Assembly (NCBI RefSeq): GCF_047238105.1
Contig: NZ_JBDFMD010000001.1
Coordinates: 5,270,001 to 5,334,000 of the forward strand
Length of the DNA stretch: 64,000 nt
DNA from: Paenibacillus_D sp047238105
Lineage (GTDB): Bacteria > Bacillota > Bacilli > Paenibacillales > Paenibacillaceae
Direction: 5' to 3'
Part shown: positions 44,979-52,733 of the stretch, in pieces
Layout: every line of letters starts with the position of its first letter
Numbering within the stretch: position 1 is the first letter of the stretch
Position numbers and translations under genes: made by a program
Notes under the pieces: model-generated
The model's database searches: none
What the model was told of the DNA's origin: nothing
Seen by the model: only the letters and a program-made list of their open reading frames with translations

Positions 44979-45675
44979 ATGGCGGAAGCTAAGCAAGCGC
45001 TCGATCTGGATCGCATCATCTTCATCGGCCGCACGTATGACGAATATGCGTCGATGTTCAATCTGTCGCACGAAGAGATCCAAGGGATACGCGTGTTGGA
45101 TTGCCCGGCCGGCGCTTGCTCCTTCACGGCCCGCGCCAACCGAATGGGTAGCGAGGCGACAGCAGCGGACATCGCTTACGCGCACGAGGCCGAACAGCTC
45201 TATGCGAAAGGACTGGTGGATCTGGCTTACGGCGCCCGGCAAGTGGAAAAGGTGCAAGCCAGTTATAGCTGGTCGTATTTCAAGTCGGTGGATCAGCTCG
45301 CACAGAGCCGAAGGTCGGCACTGGAGGAGAACACGGCAGATCGTAAGGCTCATCCTTCACGATACATAGCAGTGGTGCTGCCTGAGCTGCCATTTCAAGA
45401 CCGTCAATTCGAGCTGACCTTGTCTGCACACTTTTTGTTTTCGTATTCGGAGCAGTTGGATTTGGCTTTTCATCAGGCGACGGTGCTGGAGCTCATGCGG
45501 GTGGACGGCCCGGGAACTCCGGATCTTCCCTTTGGTCGACCTGAAGGGACAGCGCTCGGTCCATCTGGAGGCGATCCTGCAGTTGATCCGCGACCACCAG
45601 TGGAATTATGAAATCTGTTCGTCCCGTTATGAGTTTCAAAAGAATGCCAACCAATACTTGCGAATCTATCGTTAG
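44979..45675 (+). pseudogene. SAM-dependent methyltransferase, frameshifted near the end
   Basis: Methyltransferase with motif I VLDCPAGACSFTARAN and a C-terminal active region ELPFQDRQFELTLSAHFLF. The frame is normal up to about 45503 (LELMRV), then goes off into Pro/Gly-rich sequence to 45611. Another frame continues with family-like RIFPLVDLKGQRSVHLEAI ... NQYLRIYR to a stop at 45675. One indel near 45503-45520 (GGCCCGGG run) explains this. ATG 44979 is chosen because a TATACT -10 element lies upstream at about 44934. The full product would be about 231 residues. Confidence 0.75.
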
Positions 45676-45699
45676 TAGTCTAGGAGGGTGAGACAGACA

Positions 45700-45804
45700 A
45701 TGAAATTGATCTTTGTCAGGCACGGTCAGGGTGAGCATAATCTGCCGGTTGCTGACAGGCTGAACATGTTACATCCGCCATTGACACAGCTTGCTGATAT
45801 CTAA
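45700..45804 (+). pseudogene. Histidine phosphatase (phosphoglycerate mutase-like) N-terminal fragment
   Basis: A 34-codon frame with a good AGGAGGGTG site encodes MKLIFVRHGQGEHNL, carrying the RHG catalytic motif of histidine phosphatases. It keeps the following family segment (LHPPLTQL) and then ends. An intact protein would be about 190 residues; the rest is absent downstream. Clear truncated remnant. Confidence 0.8.
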
Positions 45805-45813
45805 TGAAGGAAC

Positions 45814-46317
45814 GTGGGGGCAAACATGCAAATCATTCTGAATCTTGAAGAGCACGGCTGGCTGGGCATATCGTTCCAAACGCCGGATGGGACGGAAATC
45901 GAGCATTCCCTCTCCTTTTTATCCGATGCAGTCAGGGAGATGGCGGAGAAAGGCGCGATGCTAACGGGGGTCATTCAAGAAGTAACTATGACGCTGCAGA
46001 CCGAACCCGGCGAGATTCGGATTGTCGTTTCGCGACAGTCGCCGGACGTTTGCCATTTTCGTCTCTATGAGATGGACGACAATTTCACTACACAGCAGAC
46101 GGAGAGCGGCAGACTCATGCTCGCTACATCCGTTAAGACTTTAAGGCTGCTGAGGATCTTGCATCGGGAACTGACCAAAATGAAGGATCTTGGCGAGGAA
46201 GAGTATGAGCGGAGATGGACGTATGCCTTTCCTGCTGCGGCCTATGACAGCATTAAGCAAGCAATCGATGAGGCCAAGCAGGCGTGTAAACTGGTCATCA
46301 GGAAACCTACGTCGTGA
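45814..46317 (+). CDS. Hypothetical protein, 160-167 residues
   Basis: Not recognised. Mixed alpha/beta sequence without signal peptide or membrane helix, rich in acidic residues, with C-terminal helices (SIKQAIDEAKQACKLV). Start may be GTG 45814 or ATG 45826. It lies between a truncated phosphatase gene and a HAD hydrolase gene. Confidence 0.6.
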   Translation: MGANMQIILNLEEHGWLGISFQTPDGTEIEHSLSFLSDAVREMAEKGAMLTGVIQEVTMTLQTEPGEIRIVVSRQSPDVCHFRLYEMDDNFTTQQTESGRLMLATSVKTLRLLRILHRELTKMKDLGEEEYERRWTYAFPAAAYDSIKQAIDEAKQACKLVIRKPTS

Positions 46318-46364
46318 AGTTCGAGAACGTCATTTCGCTATAGTTGCGATACAAGGGGGAGACG

Positions 46365-47033
46365 ATGAAAGACATCCAAGCGGTTTTGTTTGACCTGGAT
46401 AACACGCTTCTTGACCGGACGAGCACGTTCCGTTCCTTCACGGAGCGGTTTGCGGAGACCTATTTTGACCATCTCACCGATACGACTGAACTGTGCCACC
46501 TCATCATCGAACGGGATGAGGATGGCTACAAGGACAAGTATGTGTTGTTCGATGAGCTGCTGGAGGAGCTTCCCTGGCAGAGCCGTCCTGCGGCATCGGA
46601 GCTGATGGCATTTTATATGAAGGAATACGTCGATTGTGCAGTCCTGATGGAGGAGGCGCGAGAGACGCTAGAGCGGATAAGAACGTCTGGCTACAAGACC
46701 GGGTTGATTACCAATGGCAGAAACGAAGTCCAACACGGCAAGATTGACCGGATGGGCATCCGTGAAGCTTTTGATGTCATCCTGGTGTCGGAAGAAGCGG
46801 GTATCAAGAAACCGGATCCCAAGATCTTCGAGATGGCGGTCGGACGACTGGGGGTTCGTCCGCAAGCCTGCTTGTTTGTCGGCGATCATCCGGTCAATGA
46901 CATCGAGGCGGCTGCCAGCCTGGGCATGCGGACGGTATGGATGCAGGTCAATCAGCCGTGGCGGGAAGGGCTGAGCGCTACACCGGATCATACAATCAGC
47001 CGGTTGAGCGAGCTGCGGACATGGCTTGGTTGA
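46365..47033 (+). CDS. HAD-superfamily hydrolase
   Basis: Phosphatase of the HAD family, 222 residues. Motif I DLDNTLLD (nucleophile Asp), motif II TNGRN, motif III KKPDPKIFEMA and motif IV VGDHPVNDIEAA are all present; the cap region lies between I and II (subclass I). AAGGGGGAGACG precedes the ATG at 46365. Substrate not predictable; likely a small phosphorylated metabolite. Confidence 0.9.
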   Translation: MKDIQAVLFDLDNTLLDRTSTFRSFTERFAETYFDHLTDTTELCHLIIERDEDGYKDKYVLFDELLEELPWQSRPAASELMAFYMKEYVDCAVLMEEARETLERIRTSGYKTGLITNGRNEVQHGKIDRMGIREAFDVILVSEEAGIKKPDPKIFEMAVGRLGVRPQACLFVGDHPVNDIEAAASLGMRTVWMQVNQPWREGLSATPDHTISRLSELRTWLG

Positions 47034-47356
47034 ATACCGCTAGCCCATAAAATAATACCCACTGCATGACTGGTGGATCCGAGCGCCAGCTCACTATTGT
47101 AGTAAGTGCAAAAGTACATCTAAAAGAGCCGATAACCTAATATTCACCTTGGATAAGAGCAAAAGTACAATTAACTTGTTCAAAATTGGAATAATCAGGA
47201 TAAATTGATTGCAATAGATGCACTTTTGCATTTAGGGTCCGGGTTCCGAGCCGAAGGAAGGGAAACAGATGTACTTTTGCCCTTATCAACTGGCCGGAGA
47301 GCGGGGAGAGGCCGCGCTTCAAATGAAGCCGGGCATGCGACGGGCATGCGACGGGC
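47034..47356. repeat. Two-orientation repeat block, 51-bp period
   Basis: GCAAAAGTAC starts at 47108 and 47159; the inverted form G(C/T)ACTTTTGC starts at 47220 and 47271. Both pairs are exactly 51 bases apart, and the pairs face each other. Just before the next frame GGGCATGCGAC is repeated. No gene recognised in the gap. Confidence 0.75.
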
Positions 47357-47548
47357 ATGATGGGCGCTCACTATTTGTCGTATATCATACCGGAGGCCGA
47401 TCACCTAACCTGCATCATCGAACAGGGGCAAGAGATTGGTAAGGATGGCAGGTTCAGTGTGATAATCTACAAAAATGACGACGAAATGACGGTATCCATC
47501 ACGGGTACGGCGGTATTTGTCGGAGAGATGTCGGTTGAGTATGGTTAA
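47357..47548 (+). pseudogene. PhzF-like C-terminal remnant
   Basis: A 63-codon frame whose sequence CIIEQGQEIGKDGRFSV and SITGTAVFVGEM resembles the last strands of PhzF-family epimerase/isomerases. The catalytic N-terminal half is missing and replaced by repeat sequence. No clear ribosome binding site. Probably a decayed fragment. Confidence 0.55.
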
Positions 47549-47561
47549 GTGAGGTGATGGC

Positions 47562-48275
47562 GTGAATCGGACCATTATGATCAGCGATATTCATGGCTGT
47601 TTGCAGCCCTTCCAGACATTGTTGGAGCAAGTAAACTATGGACCTGGAGCAGACCGATTGATCCTGTTAGGCGATTATGTCGATCGCGGGCCGCACAGCA
47701 AAGAGACGGTGGATCTCGTCATGCGGTTGGTGCAGGAGCACCAGGCCGTTGCCCTCAGGGGCAATCATGATCAACGGTTGGTCGATCTGAGCCGATGCGA
47801 AGATAGGTCAATTTACGACAAATTTCTAGCCTACGGCGGAGTCCAAACTTTGCAAAGTTATTGCGGCTTGTCACCTGATGAGATCGATGAAGATGCACTG
47901 GATCAGGCAAGAGCATACATAAACAATCATTTTAATCATCACATTGCGTTTCTTGACTCTTTACCATTGTATTACGAAGACGAGCACCACATTTATGTTC
48001 ACGCAGGTATCAATCCGCGCTACTTGGACTGGCGCGAGCAGCCGGCACATGATTTTATGTACATTAGGGATGAATTCCACCGCTCTCTCCCCGCTGCGGA
48101 TAAATTAGTGGTGTTCGGGCATACCCGGACAGTTGAACTGCACGATGCCTGTGACGTCTGGTATGGCGTAGGCAAGATTGGTATCGATGGCGGTTGTGCG
48201 TACGGGATGCAATTGAATGCGTTAATTTATGATAATGGGAGATACGATACAGTGTATGTGGAGAATCCGCATTAA
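47562..48275 (+). CDS. Metallophosphoesterase, PP2A/PrpE-like
   Basis: Serine/threonine-type phosphatase or dinucleoside tetraphosphatase. The metal-site motifs are complete: SDIHGC, LGDYVDRGPHS, RGNHDQRL, VHAGINP and FGHTRT (237 residues). GAGGTGATGGC precedes the GTG start. Substrate, protein or nucleotide, cannot be decided from the sequence. Confidence 0.9.
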   Translation: MNRTIMISDIHGCLQPFQTLLEQVNYGPGADRLILLGDYVDRGPHSKETVDLVMRLVQEHQAVALRGNHDQRLVDLSRCEDRSIYDKFLAYGGVQTLQSYCGLSPDEIDEDALDQARAYINNHFNHHIAFLDSLPLYYEDEHHIYVHAGINPRYLDWREQPAHDFMYIRDEFHRSLPAADKLVVFGHTRTVELHDACDVWYGVGKIGIDGGCAYGMQLNALIYDNGRYDTVYVENPH

Positions 48276-48299
48276 CACAAAACACAAGGAGGGCTTGCC

Positions 48300-48332
48300 A
48301 TGACGACCATCTCGACTATTTTAAAATACTAG
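48300..48332 (+). CDS. Possible 10-codon leader peptide
   Basis: MTTISTILKY with a very strong AAGGAGG site seven bases before the ATG, 30-45 bases ahead of the FabZ-like gene, which itself lacks a good ribosome site. Could couple translation or be the start of a lost gene. Confidence 0.3.
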   Translation: MTTISTILKY

Positions 48333-48361
48333 AAAGTATTTGATTCTCCTATCTACTTGGC

Positions 48362-48802
48362 TTGTATTTCTCCGGAATGAAACTAACTGCGCCGCCAAAA
48401 GACGGCGACAGCCGTTTCACCTTGCCGCACCGCTATCCATTTCTCATGGTCGATGGTATCCTGGAGGTCGAGCCCGGGCGATGGGTGAAGGGATACAAAA
48501 ATGTCTCGCAAAACGAATGGTATATGACCCCGCCTGCGCAGGCGATGCCGGGGGTTATGATTATAGAAGCATTAGCACAGCTGGGAGCCTTTACCTCGAT
48601 CAAGGGCGAAGGCGGGATTGGCTTCCTTTCCTCGCTGAACGGTGTTCAGTGGCTGGGCCAGGCCGTCGCTGGCGACCGGATCGACCTGTACTACGAAGTG
48701 ACCAAGACCAAGAGAGGATTCGTTATGGGCAAGGGTGAAGCTTCGGTAGACGGCGAGGTTATCGTGCGTGCGGAAGAGATCATGATCTTCATTCAAAACT
48801 AG
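48362..48802 (+). CDS. FabZ-like hot-dog dehydratase
   Basis: Hot-dog-fold protein of the 3-hydroxyacyl-ACP dehydratase family, 141-146 residues. The catalytic His lies in LPHRYPFLMVDGI and the Glu/Gln region in MPGVMIIEALAQLGAF. The common GHFPG loop is replaced by MTPPAQA, so it is a divergent member rather than housekeeping FabZ. Start is TTG 48362 or ATG 48377; neither has a clear ribosome site. It sits outside any fatty acid gene cluster; its role is uncertain. Confidence 0.82.
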   Translation: MYFSGMKLTAPPKDGDSRFTLPHRYPFLMVDGILEVEPGRWVKGYKNVSQNEWYMTPPAQAMPGVMIIEALAQLGAFTSIKGEGGIGFLSSLNGVQWLGQAVAGDRIDLYYEVTKTKRGFVMGKGEASVDGEVIVRAEEIMIFIQN

Positions 48803-48819
48803 GTTTTCCAAGAAAAGGG

Positions 48820-48849
48820 TTGACAGCACAAGCAGGGACGCTTTATGAT
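48820..48849 (+). promoter_or_regulatory. Promoter of the second rtcB transcript
   Basis: TTGACA at 48820-48825 and TATGAT at 48844-48849, 18 bases apart: a strong sigma-A pattern about 300 bases before rtcB, implying a long leader. Confidence 0.7.
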
Positions 48850-48883
48850 TGGAGCAATATTTAGTGAGGGAGGCCGATGGGTC

Positions 48884-48967
48884 ATGACGATTATTACAAC
48901 GACTACCAATATCTCGCCAATCGCATACGAACCACTCGATTCCATCGGTCTCCACCGGACAACATGA
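48884..48967 (+). CDS. Possible 27-codon leader peptide before rtcB
   Basis: MTIITTTTNISPIAYEPLD..., with four Thr codons in a row, after GGGAGG ten bases upstream. An overlapping 33-codon frame starts at 48877 (MGHDDYYNDYQYL...) closer to the same site. Which, if either, is translated is not known; placement between promoter and hairpins fits a leader peptide. Confidence 0.35.
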   Translation: MTIITTTTNISPIAYEPLDSIGLHRTT

Positions 48968-48998
48968 TGCGCGGCTAAGGCGCGTCGCCGGCGGAGCG

Positions 48999-49043
48999 AA
49001 ACGGCACATCCAGGTTGACGGGGACCCCGTCGCCGGCCGTTTT
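48999..49043 (+). terminator. First terminator-like hairpin in the rtcB leader
   Basis: AAACGGC pairs with GCCGTTT around an inner GACGGGG/CCCCGTC hairpin, followed by TTTT. It precedes rtcB by about 100 bases and could attenuate it. Confidence 0.55.
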
Positions 49044-49060
49044 ATTCTGCCAGCCAGAGC

Positions 49061-49093
49061 AGAGCCATGGACTTTTGAGCCATGGCTCTTTTT
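49061..49093 (+). terminator. Second terminator-like hairpin in the rtcB leader
   Basis: AGAGCCATGG and CCATGGCTCT form a perfect 10-bp stem with a nine-base loop, then TTTTT. It is 53 bases before the rtcB start codon, with no other gene between. Confidence 0.8.
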
Positions 49094-49145
49094 GCGTTTT
49101 CTAACGACATTTAATCTCAAGGACTAGAGAGGAAAGTTTACCCTT

Positions 49146-50597
49146 ATGAGTACACAACACAACCAATCGGGTGAAGAGACCCGTTATAAACATGAGGTGA
49201 CGCTGCCGGGCGGACGTCTGCATGTCTATGCTGATGAGCAGCAAATGGCCTCGCTGGATTACAAGGTGCTGGAGATGGCGGATAACAATCTGCATATTCC
49301 GAATATCCGCTATATGAGCTATACTCCAGATGTACATGTCGGTGTGGGCACGTGCATCGGCACGACAGCCGTGTGGCAGATGGAGGGCGGTTATGTATCG
49401 CCATCTATTGTCGGCAGCGACATCGGCTGCGGCATGCGTGTCCATCTGACCCCTTTGCACAAGCACGACTTGCAGGACGTGGAGCTCCGCCGGAAGCTGG
49501 TCCGCAAGATCGAACGCCATCTGCCGATGGAGGCCCATCAGCGCGGCCACTTCTCGGATATCCGTCTGGAGCATATCGTCCGCAAAGGTCTGCATGGCCT
49601 ACCGGGCAAATATCTGCCGGACAGCTACACGCCGCGCAAATCGACCGCGCTCTCCCATGTGGAGAGCAGCCGCTTCACTTTCGACGAGCGTGTGCTGGAC
49701 GATATCCCAGATAACACCTGGCACCGGTCGCACCGGCAGCTCGGCACGCTGGGCGGCGGCAATCACTTCGCCGAGATCCAGGCGATCGAGCTGGCAGACG
49801 ACCAGCGGGAGATCGCAGAAGCCTGGGGACTGTTCGACGGTCAGATCGTCGTGATGATCCACTCGGGCTCGCGAGCCTGGGGCGGCGCCGTTAGCCAGAG
49901 CAGCGTGGCCGGCTTCGGCCGGGCGATGCGCGAGCTGGGCCTGGGGACGGCGGATCCGAAGCTGCTGTTCGCCCCGCTGGATCATCCGGAAGCGCAGCGT
50001 TATGTCCATCTGATGTACTCCGCGCTCAACTATGCTGTGGTGAACCGGCATCTGATCGCGTATGCGATCCGGGAGGCGTTCCGCGAGGTGTTCGGTACCC
50101 GCTGCGAGCTCCCGACACTCTACGATCTGATGCACAATTATGCCTGGAGCGAGCATCATGAAACGTACGGCGAGGTCTTCGTCCACCGCAAAGGGACGAC
50201 CCGCTCGCTGCCTGCGGGTCATCCGGACAATCCGAAGCCTTACCGGAGCACCGGTCATCCGGCGCTCATCCCGGGCTCCATGGGGACGGCGTCGTATCTG
50301 ATGGTGGGACAGCCGGGAGGAGCAGACAATTTCTACTCGATCTGTCACGGCGCCGGGCGGATCCGCTCGCGGTCCGCGACCAGGCGGCTCGTCACGGTAG
50401 AGGAGTTCGCCGGGGCGATGAAGGTCGGCACCCCGGAGGAAGTGGTAGTCAATCACCATTCGCTGGAGAGTATCCTCGACGAATCCCCGCAAGCCTACAA
50501 GAACGTGGATGAGATCATCGACAGCGTGACTGGAGCGGGGCTGGCGGCCGTCGTGGCCAAGTGCAAGCCGCTCGCGGCGATCAAAGGATCCAAATAA
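49146..50597 (+). CDS. rtcB: RtcB-family RNA ligase (long type)
   Basis: GTP- and Mn2+-dependent RNA ligase, 483 residues. Metal and nucleotide motifs: VGSDIGCGMRVHL, GTLGGGNHFAEIQ, VMIHSGSRAWGG, HNYAWSEHHET and YSICHGAGRIRSR with the His that becomes guanylylated. It differs clearly from the 408-residue copy at 18653 and belongs to another RtcB branch. GAGAGGAAAG precedes the ATG at slightly long range. A kinase and a YjbR protein follow. Possible control by a leader with two terminators. Confidence 0.93.
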   Translation: MSTQHNQSGEETRYKHEVTLPGGRLHVYADEQQMASLDYKVLEMADNNLHIPNIRYMSYTPDVHVGVGTCIGTTAVWQMEGGYVSPSIVGSDIGCGMRVHLTPLHKHDLQDVELRRKLVRKIERHLPMEAHQRGHFSDIRLEHIVRKGLHGLPGKYLPDSYTPRKSTALSHVESSRFTFDERVLDDIPDNTWHRSHRQLGTLGGGNHFAEIQAIELADDQREIAEAWGLFDGQIVVMIHSGSRAWGGAVSQSSVAGFGRAMRELGLGTADPKLLFAPLDHPEAQRYVHLMYSALNYAVVNRHLIAYAIREAFREVFGTRCELPTLYDLMHNYAWSEHHETYGEVFVHRKGTTRSLPAGHPDNPKPYRSTGHPALIPGSMGTASYLMVGQPGGADNFYSICHGAGRIRSRSATRRLVTVEEFAGAMKVGTPEEVVVNHHSLESILDESPQAYKNVDEIIDSVTGAGLAAVVAKCKPLAAIKGSK

Positions 50598-50650
50598 CCG
50601 AGGAAGTGCGCGGCCTGGTGCCGCGCCTCCTTCCTAGAGGAGGATGCCAT

Positions 50651-51391
50651 ATGGACGACAAGCAGATTATCGGAGAAGGCAACACCGCCACGGTCTATGC
50701 GTGGAAGACGGACCAAGTGCTGAAGCTGTACCGTGCCGGATACCCCGAGGATGCGGTGGCTAGGGAGTATGACAATGCGAAGGCGATCCGGGAACTGAAC
50801 TTTGCCAAGCCCAAGGTCCATGAGAAGATCGTGGTGGAGGGCCGTCAAGGCATCGTCTATGATCGCGTCGATGGCGAATCGCTGCAGGCTTGGGCGCTTC
50901 GGACAGGCGATCTGACAGGCTGTGCGGCTTATCTCGCTGATGTGCATAAGGCGTTGCAGGAGCAGCCTGTCTCCGGTGTGCCCTATTATAAGGATTTCCT
51001 GCGTTGGGGGATCGGAGAGGATTCCGTCGCGAGCAGGGCCGAGCGGGAGCGGGCGCTCCGCTTGCTGGAGCAGCTAGGGGTTGGCGACACGCTCTGTCAT
51101 GGCGATCTGCATCCGGGCAATATCCTGCTCACGCAGGACGGGCCTGTCGTGATCGATTTCCTGAACGTATGCCGCGGCGACCGCCGCTATGATATTGCCC
51201 GCAGCGTCTACCTGATGCAATACACACCTTATTCGGCGGCGGCGCCGGACCACGACGAGATGGTTCAGCTGAAGACCCGTCTGACCGATCTGTATCTGGA
51301 GGCGATGGGGGTGTCTCGGGAGGAGCTGAGCGATTATCTGGCTGTCATCCGGGTGGCGCGGATGGGCGAGAATCCGGAGGAGTTCGCATGA
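50651..51391 (+). CDS. Aminoglycoside phosphotransferase (APH)-fold kinase
   Basis: Small-molecule kinase of the APH/choline kinase type, 246 residues. ATP-binding start GEGNTATVYAWKTDQVLKLY with Lys, catalytic loop CHGDLHPGNILL and metal-binding VVIDFLNVCRGDRRYDIARS (Asp) are present. Start ATG 50651 follows AGAGGAGG. It lies 53 bases behind rtcB and overlaps the next gene by four bases, suggesting an rtcB-kinase-yjbR operon. Substrate unknown. Confidence 0.87.
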   Translation: MDDKQIIGEGNTATVYAWKTDQVLKLYRAGYPEDAVAREYDNAKAIRELNFAKPKVHEKIVVEGRQGIVYDRVDGESLQAWALRTGDLTGCAAYLADVHKALQEQPVSGVPYYKDFLRWGIGEDSVASRAERERALRLLEQLGVGDTLCHGDLHPGNILLTQDGPVVIDFLNVCRGDRRYDIARSVYLMQYTPYSAAAPDHDEMVQLKTRLTDLYLEAMGVSREELSDYLAVIRVARMGENPEEFA

Positions 51392-51762
51392 AGACGGCAC
51401 AGTTAACCGCGCAGGCTCTGGCATGGCCGGGAACGACGCAGCGCTATCCTTTCTATCCCGATGCACCGGTGCTGTTCGTCGGCAGCAAGATGTTCGCCCT
51501 CTTCTATGAGCAGGAGGGGGTGGAGCGGGTCAACCTCAAGACGGATCCGGAGGAAGCCTGGCTGCAGCGCGAGACGTATCCCGGAGCGGTGATCCCCGGT
51601 TATCATATGAACAAGAAGCATTGGAACACGGTTCTGTTGGACGGACAAGTGCCGGATAACGTGATCCTCACGATGCTGCTGGAGTCGTACCGGCTGGTCT
51701 GGGCCAAGCTGACGAAGGCGGAGCGTGCGGTGATCGGAACGCTGCCCGACCTTGAAGGATAG
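51388..51762 (+). CDS. MmcQ/YjbR-family protein
   Basis: 124-residue protein of the CyaY-like double-winged fold family. Typical sequence: WPGTTQRYPFYPDAPVLFVGSKMFALF and a C-terminal YRLVWAKLTKAER. Members have been suggested to bind DNA; the function is not established. It overlaps the kinase stop codon (ATGA), so it is translationally coupled. Confidence 0.85.
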   Translation: MKTAQLTAQALAWPGTTQRYPFYPDAPVLFVGSKMFALFYEQEGVERVNLKTDPEEAWLQRETYPGAVIPGYHMNKKHWNTVLLDGQVPDNVILTMLLESYRLVWAKLTKAERAVIGTLPDLEG

Positions 51763-51830
51763 AAAGGCAGCAACAGAACAAGGTACAGCAGGTCAGCGAA
51801 AGCCGACTGTTGCGTAGCAATCAAGCATAC

Positions 51831-51875
51831 AAAAAGGCTGAACGGAAAACGTTGCGTTTTCCGTTCAGCCTTTTT
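51831..51875. terminator. Bidirectional terminator, perfect 21-bp stem
   Basis: AAAAAGGCTGAACGGAAAACG and its exact complement around TTG, with A-run and T-run ends. It serves both the yjbR transcript and the convergent GntR gene. Confidence 0.95.
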
Positions 51876-51914
51876 ATGTTGCGTCTTAAGGACAGCCCCT
51901 TGTGCATACTGGCG

Positions 51915-52592
51915 TTAGGGAGACAATGGACGGGTTTCCATACTGTCCAGAAGGGCCTGCTTTGCGTGTGTCCCGTGCTGCGCCGTGATCTTAACCGCGC
52001 GTTCCACATCGCGCTGCTTCATCGCCTCCAGCAAGGCACGGTGCTCCTCGATAGCCGTTTCGATCCGCGACGCGCTGGCGCCATAATGCTGATACATAAT
52101 GTCGATCAATCGCCAATGGCGGTCGATGATGGCCGTCGCCTCCCTGTTCCCGCACAGCTCGTTGATGCCTTGGTGAAGGCGCTGATTCCACTGCAGCACC
52201 CCCGCATAGTCCTTGGCTGCAAAAGAGGCTTCGTAGCGCTCTTGGGTGACGCACAACTCTTCGTGCTTGCGGTCGGTCAGTTGAGGGATGGCGCCGCGAA
52301 CGAGCATCGCTTCCAGAGCGATGCGGATATCGTACATATGGCCAATGAACTGCTTGTCGATCATTCGGACCTGCGCGCCTTTTTGCGGATTCATCATGAT
52401 CAGGCCTTCGCCCTGCAGCTGCTGCAGCGCTTCCCTTACCGGCATCTGGCTCACCTGATACCGCTCCACGAGGGTTTTGATCCGCAGTCTTGCGCCTGGT
52501 TCATAGTAGCCGCTCACGATATCTTTGCGCAGCATTTCGCACACTCTGGCATAGGTGGTCGTATTCAGCTCCGTTTGATTAATCCGATCCAT
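51915..52592 (-). CDS. GntR-family regulator, FadR/FCD type
   Basis: Repressor with an N-terminal winged helix (residues about 10-75; LVERYQVSQMPVREALQQLQGEGLI) and an all-helical FCD ligand domain with the metal-binding pattern of Asp/His residues (MYDIRIALE ... NQRLHQGINE ... HRALLEAM). 225 residues. Divergent from the enolase-superfamily gene with an inverted repeat between, so it most likely represses that operon and responds to its sugar acid. Confidence 0.9.
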   Translation of the reverse strand: MDRINQTELNTTTYARVCEMLRKDIVSGYYEPGARLRIKTLVERYQVSQMPVREALQQLQGEGLIMMNPQKGAQVRMIDKQFIGHMYDIRIALEAMLVRGAIPQLTDRKHEELCVTQERYEASFAAKDYAGVLQWNQRLHQGINELCGNREATAIIDRHWRLIDIMYQHYGASASRIETAIEEHRALLEAMKQRDVERAVKITAQHGTHAKQALLDSMETRPLSP

Positions 52593-52663
52593 GTTGGACG
52601 ACTCGCTCCTTCTTCCCGTTTCCAGGCTGCTATATTTACTACTATAGCATGGGTTTGTTTAAA

Positions 52664-52700
52664 TATATACATTGACTTAAAAATGTATATAATATATATT
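52664..52700 (+). promoter_or_regulatory. GntR operator overlapping the dehydratase promoter
   Basis: TATATACAT (52664-52672) and ATGTATATA (52683-52691) form an inverted repeat. It covers the -35 TTGACT (52672-52677) and spacer of a promoter whose -10 is TATATT (52695-52700), 17 bases away. Binding would block RNA polymerase. Confidence 0.65.
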
Positions 52701-52733
52701 TTGAACTAACAAATACTGGGGGAGAGGTGCTTT

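Noticed and set aside
48572..49120. 182-codon minus-strand frame across the rtcB leader
   Set aside because: Overlaps a promoter, two terminators and the FabZ-like gene; no recognisable product.
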